Source of the DNA: a virus
IMG/VR virus record: IMGVR_UViG_3300027791_000007
Span: 62,001 to 126,000 of that record
Length of the DNA: 64,000 nt
Strand: one strand, 5' to 3'
Below the pieces are notes generated by a model, which was not told the DNA's origin, did not search any database, and saw only the letters and a list, made by a program, of their open reading frames with translations. The position numbers and the translations under genes were made by a program. Positions 31,838 to 39,333 of this stretch are shown one piece after another. Numbering within the stretch: position 1 is the stretch's first letter; each line of letters starts with the position of its first letter.

Positions 31838-33306
31838 TTTGTACTCCTTTTATTGAGTTTTTGGGGTAAATCGTCCTCATCTGTTTTATCGCCTCTTTCA
31901 ATCCAATCGGATAGAACGAATCTCCTATTTGGATTGACACTTACTTGAAACAAAGTCATAATATCTCTGTTAGCAAGAAAAGTACTTCTTGAATCTTTTT
32001 CAGTAAGTCCTATTGGTACATCTAAATATTTTCTATTATTAAATGTTATGTTTACGTTAACAATAGGTCTTTCATCTATTTTTCCAACATGTTCTGGTTT
32101 GGAAACACCTTGTAAGGCACTTGTAAATTTCTTTCCGTCTTTTTCCCACTTAACTGTTCTGCCGTTAATATCTACTTTGTCAACAACAAACATTGATGCA
32201 TGTGTTCCATTTCCAGTATCGAACTTTGCTCTTAGTGGGCCGTAACCATCTATTTCAATTCTTTCTACATATCCAGATTCAGTAGGAAATGAATGTCTAC
32301 GATTATTTGGTATCATAATAAACTCTAATAACTTTTCTACAATCTTAGATGGATTTGCATCACCAATATATGCATTGTTGTCTGATTCTGTATCAGTAGC
32401 ATCATACAATGCAAAATTAGAACCAATACCAGCAGAACCATTACACTCTAAAACGTAAACATCTCCACTTACAATAGCATGGTCAACACCAACAACATAT
32501 GCACCAACTGAACGAGATGCCCTTAGAATCACTTCTCTTTCTCTATCATTCAATTTATATGGTTCTGTTGTAGCACCTCTATGTCTATTAGACCTAAAAT
32601 CTTTCTTTGCAGAAATCCTCTTTGTTGATGCTAGTATTTTACCACCAACTACAATTGTTCTTATATCACTATCGAATTTAAAATATTCTTGAATTAAAAG
32701 TTCAGCACCAAATTTCCATAATGACTGAACATTAGAAACTAAACTCTCGTAATCTTTAGCAATAGAAACACCAATACCTTGTGTACCAGTAATTGTTTTA
32801 ATGATAACTGGAAACTTACCACCAATTCTTTTTAATCCATCTTCTAGAGACTTTTCATTTGAAACTATTGATGTTCTAGGAGTCGGTATACTGTTTCTTT
32901 CAAAAGATAAGAACGCTGACATTTTATTATCACATGTCAACATACCTTCTCTATTGTTAATCATAAACGAACCAGACTTCTCAAAAGATGTTAGTAGTGC
33001 GAGTCCGATTTCATCTTCTAAAACTCCAGCACGAACAAAACACACAGTCTTTCTAGTGTTAAATTCTACATCATTATCGTTACCATCAAAATTAGATACT
33101 GTTATTATTCCAGTTTCTAAATCATTAGCAGCGATCCATGCATCTCTAACATTAATGATGTGACATTTAATATTACGTTTTTCGCAAGCTTTCTGTAAAA
33201 GATTGCTTACTAGTTCTGGTTTTTTAGATTTAACTTTGGTTAGAATTGCTACTTCAATATCAGTGTCAACTTTGGCCTCAGTAAAAAAATCGGCAAATTT
33301 TTCCAT
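31834..33306 (-). CDS. RimK-like ATP-grasp ligase fused to RimB-like retropepsin-type protease
   Basis: 490 aa. Residues 1-10 (MEKFADFFTE) look like a capsid-targeting leader. Residues about 15-330 are an ATP-grasp ligase of the RimK type: glycine loop TGTQGIGV (173-180), VGVDHAI and LECNGSAG (E287, N289 as metal ligands). Residues about 345-480 match the aspartic/zinc protease-like RimB family: LRAKFDTGNGTHAS (D363-T-G), then LDVPIGLTEKDSR and FLANRDIM. RimK adds glutamates to ribosomal protein S6. The combination suggests modification and trimming of a host protein. It lies downstream of regA. Confidence 0.8.
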   Translation of the reverse strand: MEKFADFFTEAKVDTDIEVAILTKVKSKKPELVSNLLQKACEKRNIKCHIINVRDAWIAANDLETGIITVSNFDGNDNDVEFNTRKTVCFVRAGVLEDEIGLALLTSFEKSGSFMINNREGMLTCDNKMSAFLSFERNSIPTPRTSIVSNEKSLEDGLKRIGGKFPVIIKTITGTQGIGVSIAKDYESLVSNVQSLWKFGAELLIQEYFKFDSDIRTIVVGGKILASTKRISAKKDFRSNRHRGATTEPYKLNDREREVILRASRSVGAYVVGVDHAIVSGDVYVLECNGSAGIGSNFALYDATDTESDNNAYIGDANPSKIVEKLLEFIMIPNNRRHSFPTESGYVERIEIDGYGPLRAKFDTGNGTHASMFVVDKVDINGRTVKWEKDGKKFTSALQGVSKPEHVGKIDERPIVNVNITFNNRKYLDVPIGLTEKDSRSTFLANRDIMTLFQVSVNPNRRFVLSDWIERGDKTDEDDLPQKLNKRSTK

Positions 33307-33323
33307 ACACCATCTCCAAGGCT

Positions 33324-33746
33324 TTATATTTCTTTAGTTTCTTCTTTTTTCTTTCCAATATTATATTTTGTCTCTAAAACCCACTCATTCTTTTCTTTGA
33401 ATGAAATGATTTTGATTTGACTCAATGGTGTTATTGGTTCAGCCTCACCCTTTAGTGTTACCAGACCCCAATCACTTAATAGTTTACCGATTGTATTACG
33501 TCTTGCAACATCATTCTCACTTAAATTAGTTTCCTTACCATCTAGGGCAAAGAGTTCTTTAAAGTGAACTAAGTAATATTTACCTTGTTTATGTAGTATG
33601 TGGCAAGATTGATAGAGTTTCCTATCTTTTCTACTTGCAACACCAATTCTGGATAATGTCTCTCTCACTTTTAGAAAATCATCCGGCTCTTTTAAGACGA
33701 TTTCTAACATATCGTCTTGCTTCCAATTCAGTTTAACCTCTTCCAT
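33324..33746 (-). CDS. regA: Translational repressor RegA
   Basis: Binds ribosome-binding sites of early mRNAs and represses their translation. 140 aa from the ATG at 33746, preceded by AAAGGTGG; a GTG three codons upstream is less likely. The core matches T4 RegA (122 aa) well: EIVLKEPDDFLKVRETLSRIGVA, LYQSCHILHKQGKYYLVHFKE and RRNTIGKLLSDWGLV. It overlaps the gp62 gene by 14 bases, as in T4 where regA follows 62. Confidence 0.92.
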   Translation of the reverse strand: MEEVKLNWKQDDMLEIVLKEPDDFLKVRETLSRIGVASRKDRKLYQSCHILHKQGKYYLVHFKELFALDGKETNLSENDVARRNTIGKLLSDWGLVTLKGEAEPITPLSQIKIISFKEKNEWVLETKYNIGKKKEETKEI

Positions 33747-34125
33747 TTTTTCCACCTTTATTCAAACTATCTTTAATAGTCTTTATCTGTTCATCATTAA
33801 GTATACTTAGAGCGGACTTTGCCTTTTCATTACTATATCCATAATACTCTTTTACATACTCTAGATCTTTAAGTTTACTTGCTTTCAACCAAGGATTAAA
33901 TCGTTTCCTTGGTCTTAGACTATTTAGTAAAAAGTCAAACTGCAACTTATTGTCTAGGTGATGTTGACGGTTCATCTCATTTGCGAGATGTATGGTTTCT
34001 TGGTCTAATAAACATTTATTTATAATGAATGGTGCATACTTCTTTTCCCAAGTTTCGTCACCACTATCCATAAGACGTTCTTTAGTATAGTTTATAGCAT
34101 TTAGGTATTCTTTCAATTCATACAT
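33733..34125 (-). CDS. gp62: Clamp loader small subunit, T4 gp62-like
   Basis: With gp44 it loads the gp45 sliding clamp. 130 aa, shorter than T4 gp62 (187). Recognisable blocks are YAPFIINKCLL, ETIHLANEMNRQHHLDNKLQFDFLLNSLRPRKRF and YYGYSNEKAKSALSIL. Gene order 45-44-62-regA-43 follows T4, with an oxygenase gene inserted between 44 and 62. An exact TATAAATA box occurs inside the coding region (34017-34024), see rejected items. Confidence 0.85.
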   Translation of the reverse strand: MYELKEYLNAINYTKERLMDSGDETWEKKYAPFIINKCLLDQETIHLANEMNRQHHLDNKLQFDFLLNSLRPRKRFNPWLKASKLKDLEYVKEYYGYSNEKAKSALSILNDEQIKTIKDSLNKGGKNGRG

Positions 34126-34127
34126 GA

Positions 34128-34679
34128 CTAATCTCTATAATCATCTAGACGGTTTGGATTAGTTATTTCTCCACCCATGTCCATTGTTTTAAATACAATA
34201 CAAGTCCTTAGTTTATGGCACATCCTTGAAACAGGCAAAGCACCATGTGTAGTTTTCGCTGGGAAACAAATTAATCTATTACCCACATATTCTGCAACTT
34301 CATTACCCACGATTGTTCCACCCATGAAATCTTTTTCCCAATCCATTCTAGGATAATATATCAAGGTATAATCACCGTCATCTTTGTGTGTTAGTGGTTC
34401 TATACCATGAGTGTGGGCATTTAGGTAAACTCTTACCCATTCTAGTTTCAATTCAATCTTTCGCATGGCTGCATCCCAGATAGGTAAAAGCCAATCCATA
34501 TTTGCTGAAAGTACCTCATCACGATTATGCATACCAGCAACATGCCAGTGTTTACTTGCACCACCTTTTCTAGAATTATAATCATACTTCCATGAAAGAG
34601 AATTTACTTCTTGGTCTATAAGTTCAGCGATATGTGGTTCAACCAGATTATCTACAATATTTAATTTATCATATCTCAT
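34128..34679 (-). CDS. 2-oxoglutarate/Fe(II) oxygenase between gp44 and gp62
   Basis: 183 aa from the ATG at 34679, which overlaps the gp44 TGA as ATGA; a longer start at 34715 would overlap gp44 by 40 bases. Core motifs: LTHKDDGDYTLIYYP (H-x-D) and FPAKTTHGALPV with the distal His, then LRTCIVFKT. The strand DFMGGTIVGN is as in other phage oxygenases. Insertion into the otherwise conserved clamp-loader operon suggests co-expression with replication. Substrate unknown. Confidence 0.75.
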   Translation of the reverse strand: MRYDKLNIVDNLVEPHIAELIDQEVNSLSWKYDYNSRKGGASKHWHVAGMHNRDEVLSANMDWLLPIWDAAMRKIELKLEWVRVYLNAHTHGIEPLTHKDDGDYTLIYYPRMDWEKDFMGGTIVGNEVAEYVGNRLICFPAKTTHGALPVSRMCHKLRTCIVFKTMDMGGEITNPNRLDDYRD

Positions 34680-35611
34680 TTGAATTTCACAGCCCCCATA
34701 ATCTCTGTTAGACAAGCCAACAAGTTAATCTCTTGATCTGCAACAAAGGCAGACTTATATTGATAATCACCTAGAATAACCACAGCATGAGGAATAGTAC
34801 TAGGATTAAGATAATCGTATAGCGCATCGTAAACCCTACGATAAATCCTAATAGGGTCATTATCGAGATTAGCAACAATCCATTTTCTGACATTTGTAAA
34901 TTCCTTTCCTTTTAGTGATGACATCAAGTCACCAATATTCTTTTCAGATATATTGACTAGAACACCAGCATCAATTTGACCAGTAACAGAGTATCTTTGA
35001 AGTTCATTTATCACTCTACGCCAGTCTGGAAAGTGTTTGTTGATTAATTCAGCAACAGCCTTAGGTTCATTTTTAATATCTTCTATTACTAGAATCTTTA
35101 GGATTCTTTCAAAGAACTGTTCTGCAAGTTTTACTTTGTCACTATTATTAATAGAGAAATCAATACCAGAACACCTTGAGTGTAACGGTTCAATTAATCT
35201 ATTCTTATAATTACAAGTAAGAATAAATCCACAGTTATTGTGAAACTCTTCCATAAACCCACGAAGGGCAGGTTGAGTTGATTGTGGATTTAGATAATCA
35301 GCCTCATCTAGAATGACGTATTTTCTACCACCCTCTAGACTTACAGTTGAAGCAAAGTTTTTGATTTTTGTTCTAAGAACATCAATACCAGATTCTTCCG
35401 AACCATTTATCAACATATAAGTAGCACCGATTTCATTTAACATCGCTTTTGCAACTGTAGTTTTACCCACACCAGCAGTACCAGATAATATTAGATTTGG
35501 TATTGATTTGTTCTTAACAAATTCTGTGAATGTATCTTGTAAACCTTTTGGTAAGATACATTCAGCAATAGTCGTTGGGCGGTATTTCTCCACCCACAAG
35601 AAGTTTTCCAT
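34676..35611 (-). CDS. gp44: Clamp loader ATPase subunit, T4 gp44-like
   Basis: AAA+ ATPase of the clamp loader. 311 aa (T4 319). N-terminal LWVEKYRPTTIAECIL, Walker A GTAGVGKT (44-51), Walker B VILDEADYL, sensor 1 ILTCNYKNRL and the arginine-finger region LHSRCSGIDF are present. It is coupled by ATGA to the oxygenase and starts 15 bases after gp45 ends. Confidence 0.96.
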   Translation of the reverse strand: MENFLWVEKYRPTTIAECILPKGLQDTFTEFVKNKSIPNLILSGTAGVGKTTVAKAMLNEIGATYMLINGSEESGIDVLRTKIKNFASTVSLEGGRKYVILDEADYLNPQSTQPALRGFMEEFHNNCGFILTCNYKNRLIEPLHSRCSGIDFSINNSDKVKLAEQFFERILKILVIEDIKNEPKAVAELINKHFPDWRRVINELQRYSVTGQIDAGVLVNISEKNIGDLMSSLKGKEFTNVRKWIVANLDNDPIRIYRRVYDALYDYLNPSTIPHAVVILGDYQYKSAFVADQEINLLACLTEIMGAVKFK

Positions 35612-35626
35612 AATATAATTCCTAAA

Positions 35627-36295
35627 TTAAACTTTGTAAGAGGATTCTGGTTCAAGAGCAATCCAATACTCAACTTTATTAGTTACGTTTTGAAAGTGAC
35701 TAATATTTTGAGAAGATACTGTAACATCATAGTTACCAGATAACAATTTCATATTTTCTACTTTGAAATAAAAATTATAGTCTGCACCCTCTGGAGCAGT
35801 ACAATCAACATCCATAGAATAATTGTTAGCAGTATCGTTTTTCTTATCCTTTACTGTCAATGAATTATTTTTCAACGCCATATCTGGTGAAGAAATAACT
35901 CCAGCAGCACGTTTAAGTTGATTGATTGTATCTTCTTGTAAAGAAAATGTAACATCACTTGAAGGCATAGTTATCATTTTAGTAGGACTAGTTACTACAC
36001 TAGGATCAGAATAGAAATACTTCAAAGATTTCTTTGGATTACTTTCTTCTGCCATCATTACAAACTGTTCTTGGAAATCCAAAACTGGTGTTGTAAATAA
36101 AGATAAAGCAGCAAGAAATTCATTCAAGTCATAGATTGCAACTTCTTGTGGAAATGATTGATCTACTTCTGCTTTTGCAACGATATTCTTCATCGCTGAC
36201 ATTGTTGTAAGTGTATTACCCTCTTTTATAATCAAGTTCTGATTAATAGTTGAAAAGTTTTTTAGTACACTGATAGTTTGACTACTTAGTTTCAT
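35627..36295 (-). CDS. gp45: Sliding clamp, T4 gp45-like
   Basis: Trimeric processivity clamp for gp43; in T4 also the mobile activator of late transcription with gp55. 222 aa from the ATG at 36295, with GGAG 10 bases upstream; an in-frame ATG at 36316 has no ribosome site. The start MKLSSQTISVLKNFSTIN and the internal EVAIYDLNEFLAALSLF resemble other T4-type clamps (T4 228 aa). It overlaps the DUF3310-like gene by 14 bases. Confidence 0.93.
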   Translation of the reverse strand: MKLSSQTISVLKNFSTINQNLIIKEGNTLTTMSAMKNIVAKAEVDQSFPQEVAIYDLNEFLAALSLFTTPVLDFQEQFVMMAEESNPKKSLKYFYSDPSVVTSPTKMITMPSSDVTFSLQEDTINQLKRAAGVISSPDMALKNNSLTVKDKKNDTANNYSMDVDCTAPEGADYNFYFKVENMKLLSGNYDVTVSSQNISHFQNVTNKVEYWIALEPESSYKV

Positions 36296-36575
36296 TGGTT
36301 TCAATCTCCGTTTCATTAATATAAAGTGCTATTATACCATAATGTATAATTTTAAGCAAGTCATTTCGGTCTTTACCGTTCTTTTTTCCATATCGTTGTG
36401 CATACTTTAGTATGTTACCCATACAGAAACCTTCACCGTGTCCACCGTCTATAATAAACTCTGTCGCTTGGTACTTACCATCACTGTAGTGTTTATTATA
36501 AGTTTTGTCTACATAATCTTTAAGTTCATTTAATATTTTACCTTCCATAAACTTATATTCAATATTCTTTGCCAA
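36282..36575 (-). CDS. DUF3310-like small protein
   Basis: 97 aa. The block FIIDGGHGEGFCMGNILKYAQRYGKKNGKDRNDLLKIIHYG is the typical core of DUF3310-type phage proteins (F-x2-GN-x2-KY-x2-R). These are small all-helical proteins of unknown function that often travel with nucleotide metabolism genes. It begins one base after the 322-aa oxygenase gene ends and leads into gp45. Confidence 0.65.
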   Translation of the reverse strand: MAKNIEYKFMEGKILNELKDYVDKTYNKHYSDGKYQATEFIIDGGHGEGFCMGNILKYAQRYGKKNGKDRNDLLKIIHYGIIALYINETEIETNETK

Positions 36576-37544
36576 CTAAGACCTCCGTAGTGTTTTAATA
36601 TATTTTGATTGATCTTCTGGACTAGTGATACCCAATTTCTTTAATGTAAGTTTATCAACTACATTAATATTTGCAGAAAATGTTCTACGTTCACCTTCAC
36701 CAAAAAATGGCATTACGGAATGTCTTAACCAATTAGGGAATATATACATAGCCCCAACTTCTGGTTTAACATATTCGTCTGTAGCAGGTCTAAGAATCTT
36801 AGTATCTGCCCTTCCATTATTACCCCATGAGAAATAAGTGAAACCATCAACACCACCAGAATTATTATTCAAGTTGACTTGATCTCCACTAACCTTTTTC
36901 TCAATCGCCTCTGGAACTTTTAGATACAGAATACACGACAACCCATAAGGTGTAGCAACACCGTGGTCGTGTAAAGGATTATAATCTCCAGAGTAACTAT
37001 GAACTGACCATGCTTCAAATGTATCTACTTCTGCATCAACTTCATGTCCATTCTTTAAATAAGTTCTTGCACACTGGTCGATAATAGTTTTTACTTGTGA
37101 TGGTATAGAAAGAGTCTCTGGTGTTTCTGGTTCATGAGTAATTGGAAAGACAAGTTGTGCTGATTTATTATCTTGTTTGATTTGTCCTACAAGTCCACCG
37201 GCCAAACTATTGTTTGCAGTTGTATTACCAGCAGTTTCACCAAATGATTCGTCTTGTGTTACAATAGTTTCATCAATGTATCTATTAATTTCAGTTATAG
37301 CATCAACTGGAATTTCTACTCGCATCATATGTAGTGCAAGTTTAGTTTTCATAGAAATTCTTAAACCAGAATTTTTCTGTGTATGTTCTTCATCAGCATC
37401 AGCCATAGCCTGTCCATCTTCAATTGCTTTTTCAGCATCTGTTTTAGGAATTGGTTCGTTTGAAGTCCAATGATTTTTGTCTGTTTTTGCGACACCACCG
37501 TCTTTGAATTGGTCTGGTGCAACATCAAATGTTTTTAAACCCAT
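36576..37544 (-). CDS. 2-oxoglutarate/Fe(II) oxygenase, large type
   Basis: 322 aa. Residues about 190-300 hold the oxygenase core: NPLHDHGVATPYGLSCILYLK (His/Asp ligands), YIFPNWLRHSVMPFFGEGERRTFSANI (distal His and the Arg for 2-oxoglutarate). The N-terminal about 180 residues are acidic with no recognised domain. The core resembles the phage oxygenase family described from cyanophages. It sits first in the gp45-44-62-regA operon. Substrate unknown. Confidence 0.8.
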   Translation of the reverse strand: MGLKTFDVAPDQFKDGGVAKTDKNHWTSNEPIPKTDAEKAIEDGQAMADADEEHTQKNSGLRISMKTKLALHMMRVEIPVDAITEINRYIDETIVTQDESFGETAGNTTANNSLAGGLVGQIKQDNKSAQLVFPITHEPETPETLSIPSQVKTIIDQCARTYLKNGHEVDAEVDTFEAWSVHSYSGDYNPLHDHGVATPYGLSCILYLKVPEAIEKKVSGDQVNLNNNSGGVDGFTYFSWGNNGRADTKILRPATDEYVKPEVGAMYIFPNWLRHSVMPFFGEGERRTFSANINVVDKLTLKKLGITSPEDQSKYIKTLRRS

Positions 37545-37571
37545 AATATATCTCCTTGGATTAAGTGAATA

Positions 37572-37596
37572 GGGGTGGCGAATGACTCGCCACCCC
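37572..37596 (-). terminator. Stem-loop behind the 86-aa gene
   Basis: Nine-base perfect stem GGGGTGGCG / CGCCACCCC with a 7-base loop, 16 bases after the stop at 37612. It separates this gene from the oxygenase-gp45 operon. No clear T-run, so termination may be incomplete. Confidence 0.55.
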
Positions 37597-37611
37597 AGAA
37601 ATTAATACCGA

Positions 37612-37872
37612 TTAGGCTTCGTAACCTTGAGCACCAAATAGTGCAGTTTGTCCAGCTGCAATCACAGCTTTACTTGGAGTACCAACTCGATACGAAACAC
37701 CAGCAGTTCCACGATTTTCATAAATCATCATACCTTCATTTCGTAGTTTACCAACCATCCCAGCTGGGGATGCAAGGTCAAATTTAGTTCGCAAACTTTT
37801 CCAAGTTACAGCATTGCCTTTTGCAAAAAGGTTTCGGATTTTTGCAGTCTTAGTCATTTTAGTCTTAGTCAT
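37612..37872 (-). CDS. Small winged-helix-like protein
   Basis: 86 aa. The sequence AKIRNLFAKGNAVTWKSLRTKFDLASPAGMVGKLRNEGMMIYENR reads as helix-turn-helix plus wing. The tail is short and Gly/Ala-rich (AVIAAGQTALFGAQGY). Similar small proteins occur in marine T4-like phages, but function is unknown. It is an isolated cistron with its own near-consensus promoter (37921-37949) and a hairpin behind it, so it may be an abundant regulator. Confidence 0.65.
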   Translation of the reverse strand: MTKTKMTKTAKIRNLFAKGNAVTWKSLRTKFDLASPAGMVGKLRNEGMMIYENRGTAGVSYRVGTPSKAVIAAGQTALFGAQGYEA

Positions 37873-37920
37873 ATTGTATTATACCTTTCATAGTATATTT
37901 GGTAATTTGTTAGTATCTAT

Positions 37921-37949
37921 ATACTAACATAGATTAGAGGCATTGTCAA
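37921..37949 (-). promoter_or_regulatory. Early sigma70-type promoter of the 86-aa gene
   Basis: TTGACA (37949-37944), 17-base spacer, TAGTAT (37926-37921) on the minus strand. An inverted repeat TTAGTATATAGATACTAA (37912-37929) overlaps the -10 and could be an operator, perhaps for the 86-aa product itself. Confidence 0.65.
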
Positions 37950-37974
37950 CCCCTAAAATTCTTTTATTTGGATT

Positions 37975-38047
37975 TGGAGCGGGCAGATGGAATTGAACCA
38001 CCTTCTTCAATTTGGAAATTGACATAATACCTTTATACGATGCCCGC
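37975..38047 (-). tRNA. tRNA-Gly (anticodon UCC), shortened anticodon arm
   Basis: 73 bases with encoded CCA. The acceptor stem GCGGGCA/TGCCCGC pairs perfectly; T arm GGTGG-TTCAATT-CCATC is normal. It closely resembles the bacterial tRNA-Gly(UCC) pattern. The anticodon arm TCAATTTCCAAATTGA has 16 rather than 17 bases, so the loop is 6 or 8 bases. It lies between the cobS-like gene and the 86-aa gene's promoter. Confidence 0.85.
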
Positions 38048-38054
38048 ATTTTTC

Positions 38055-39233
38055 CTAGAATGATGGTTCTTCTTCATCATCACTATCCATATCAGATAAC
38101 ATATTATCCAATTCAGTTTCGTTGTTAGTAGAATCAATCTCGATTCCACTGTCAATTTTGGTGTACAAGTCCATGAAAGAGTCTTTGGTCTCTTCATCGA
38201 ATCTTGCAACACAAAGTTCGATAGACTTCATCTTGTCATTGAAAATGGCAAATGCCTTTACAATGTGGTCTAACCTTCTGGTCGAAATCACTTCATCGAC
38301 TCCACCGTCAAAGAAAGTCTTTCTGATAACCTCGGCCCACTTGACAAGATTATCTGCAAACACTTCATCAACAGTTCCATACTTTTTCATAGAACCGATA
38401 ACAATCTTCTTTTCGGTTTTTGTGGTAGCGTATGGTTGTTCAATAGTGATTGCAAATCTTTCGAGGAAGGCCTCATTCAATACGTTAGTACCAATAAATC
38501 TACCGTCATCAGAACCTTTACCTTTAGTGTTAGCAGTCGCCATCACATTAAAACCAGTTTTAGGAGTAATCCACTTGTTTACTTTTTTCAAGTAAACACC
38601 TTTACCCTCAAGAACTGGTTGGAGTGCAAGTAACTTGTTTGAACCCAAATCACACTCATCAAGCAAAAGAGTACAACCTCTTTGCATGGCCTCAATGACT
38701 GGCCCAGGAACAAACTTAGTTTCTCCATTCACCAATCTGAAACCACCAAGTAAATCATCTTCATCAGTTTCGATTGTGATGTTCACTCTGATCAATTCTT
38801 TTTTCATCTCAGCGTGAATCTGTTCAATCATCAATGTTTTACCATTACCAGATAATCCAGTAACAAATATTGGATAGAACAAACCAGACTTTACAATCTG
38901 TTTGATTGTAGTGTAATGACCCCAAGGTACGAAACCTACAAATGTCTCTGGAACTAAATTTTGTTTTTCCATATTTGTTGCAACTAAATTCATAACAGTA
39001 TTCTCCACTGGAGCAGTAGTATTAACTTGAACTGTCTCAGCAACATACAAATCTTCATTAGGAAGTTTGAACTGATTATAACCAGTTTTACACTGACCTA
39101 GAAACCAACCAGCAAGTGGTAGTTCTAGTTTTTCACAAACCTCTTTTACTTGAGTCTTGTTTAGAATAGAACCAGCACCGAATTGTTCAGATGCAGAATC
39201 TACAAACTTCTGTTTTCTTGGACTTAAATACAT
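38055..39233 (-). CDS. cobS: CobS-like AAA+ ATPase (MoxR type)
   Basis: 392 aa. Walker A GLSGNGKT at 126-133, Walker B CTLLLDECDLG, sensor-type NVMATANTKGKGSDDGRF and the LNEAFLERFAITIE segment are clear. In marine T4-like phages this gene is annotated cobS after the cobaltochelatase subunit. The neighbouring VWA/metalloprotease-like gene suggests the general MoxR-VWA chaperone pair instead of, or besides, a cobalamin role. Own promoter at 39268-39296. Confidence 0.85.
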   Translation of the reverse strand: MYLSPRKQKFVDSASEQFGAGSILNKTQVKEVCEKLELPLAGWFLGQCKTGYNQFKLPNEDLYVAETVQVNTTAPVENTVMNLVATNMEKQNLVPETFVGFVPWGHYTTIKQIVKSGLFYPIFVTGLSGNGKTLMIEQIHAEMKKELIRVNITIETDEDDLLGGFRLVNGETKFVPGPVIEAMQRGCTLLLDECDLGSNKLLALQPVLEGKGVYLKKVNKWITPKTGFNVMATANTKGKGSDDGRFIGTNVLNEAFLERFAITIEQPYATTKTEKKIVIGSMKKYGTVDEVFADNLVKWAEVIRKTFFDGGVDEVISTRRLDHIVKAFAIFNDKMKSIELCVARFDEETKDSFMDLYTKIDSGIEIDSTNNETELDNMLSDMDSDDEEEPSF

Positions 39234-39267
39234 AATATAACCTCTTTTTCAATTTTCATCATACCTT

Positions 39268-39296
39268 AAAGTAACACATCTTTAACCCATTGTCAA
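39268..39296 (-). promoter_or_regulatory. Early sigma70-type promoter of the cobS-like gene
   Basis: A-tract-GAC-TTGACA (39296-39291), 17-base spacer, TACTTT (39273-39268) on the minus strand. Confidence 0.55.
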
Positions 39297-39333
39297 GTCT
39301 TTTTTTAAGTCCTTGATTTTAAAGGGTTTTTCA

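Noticed and set aside
34017-34024. Exact TATAAATA (minus strand) inside gp62
   Set aside because: Encodes part of FIINKC in gp62. Several random hits per strand are expected at this base composition. It could give late transcripts of the RimK/RimB-like gene, but nothing else supports that.
34680-34715. Longer start for the oxygenase between gp44 and gp62
   Set aside because: Would overlap gp44 by 40 bases; the ATG at 34679 forms the usual ATGA overlap.
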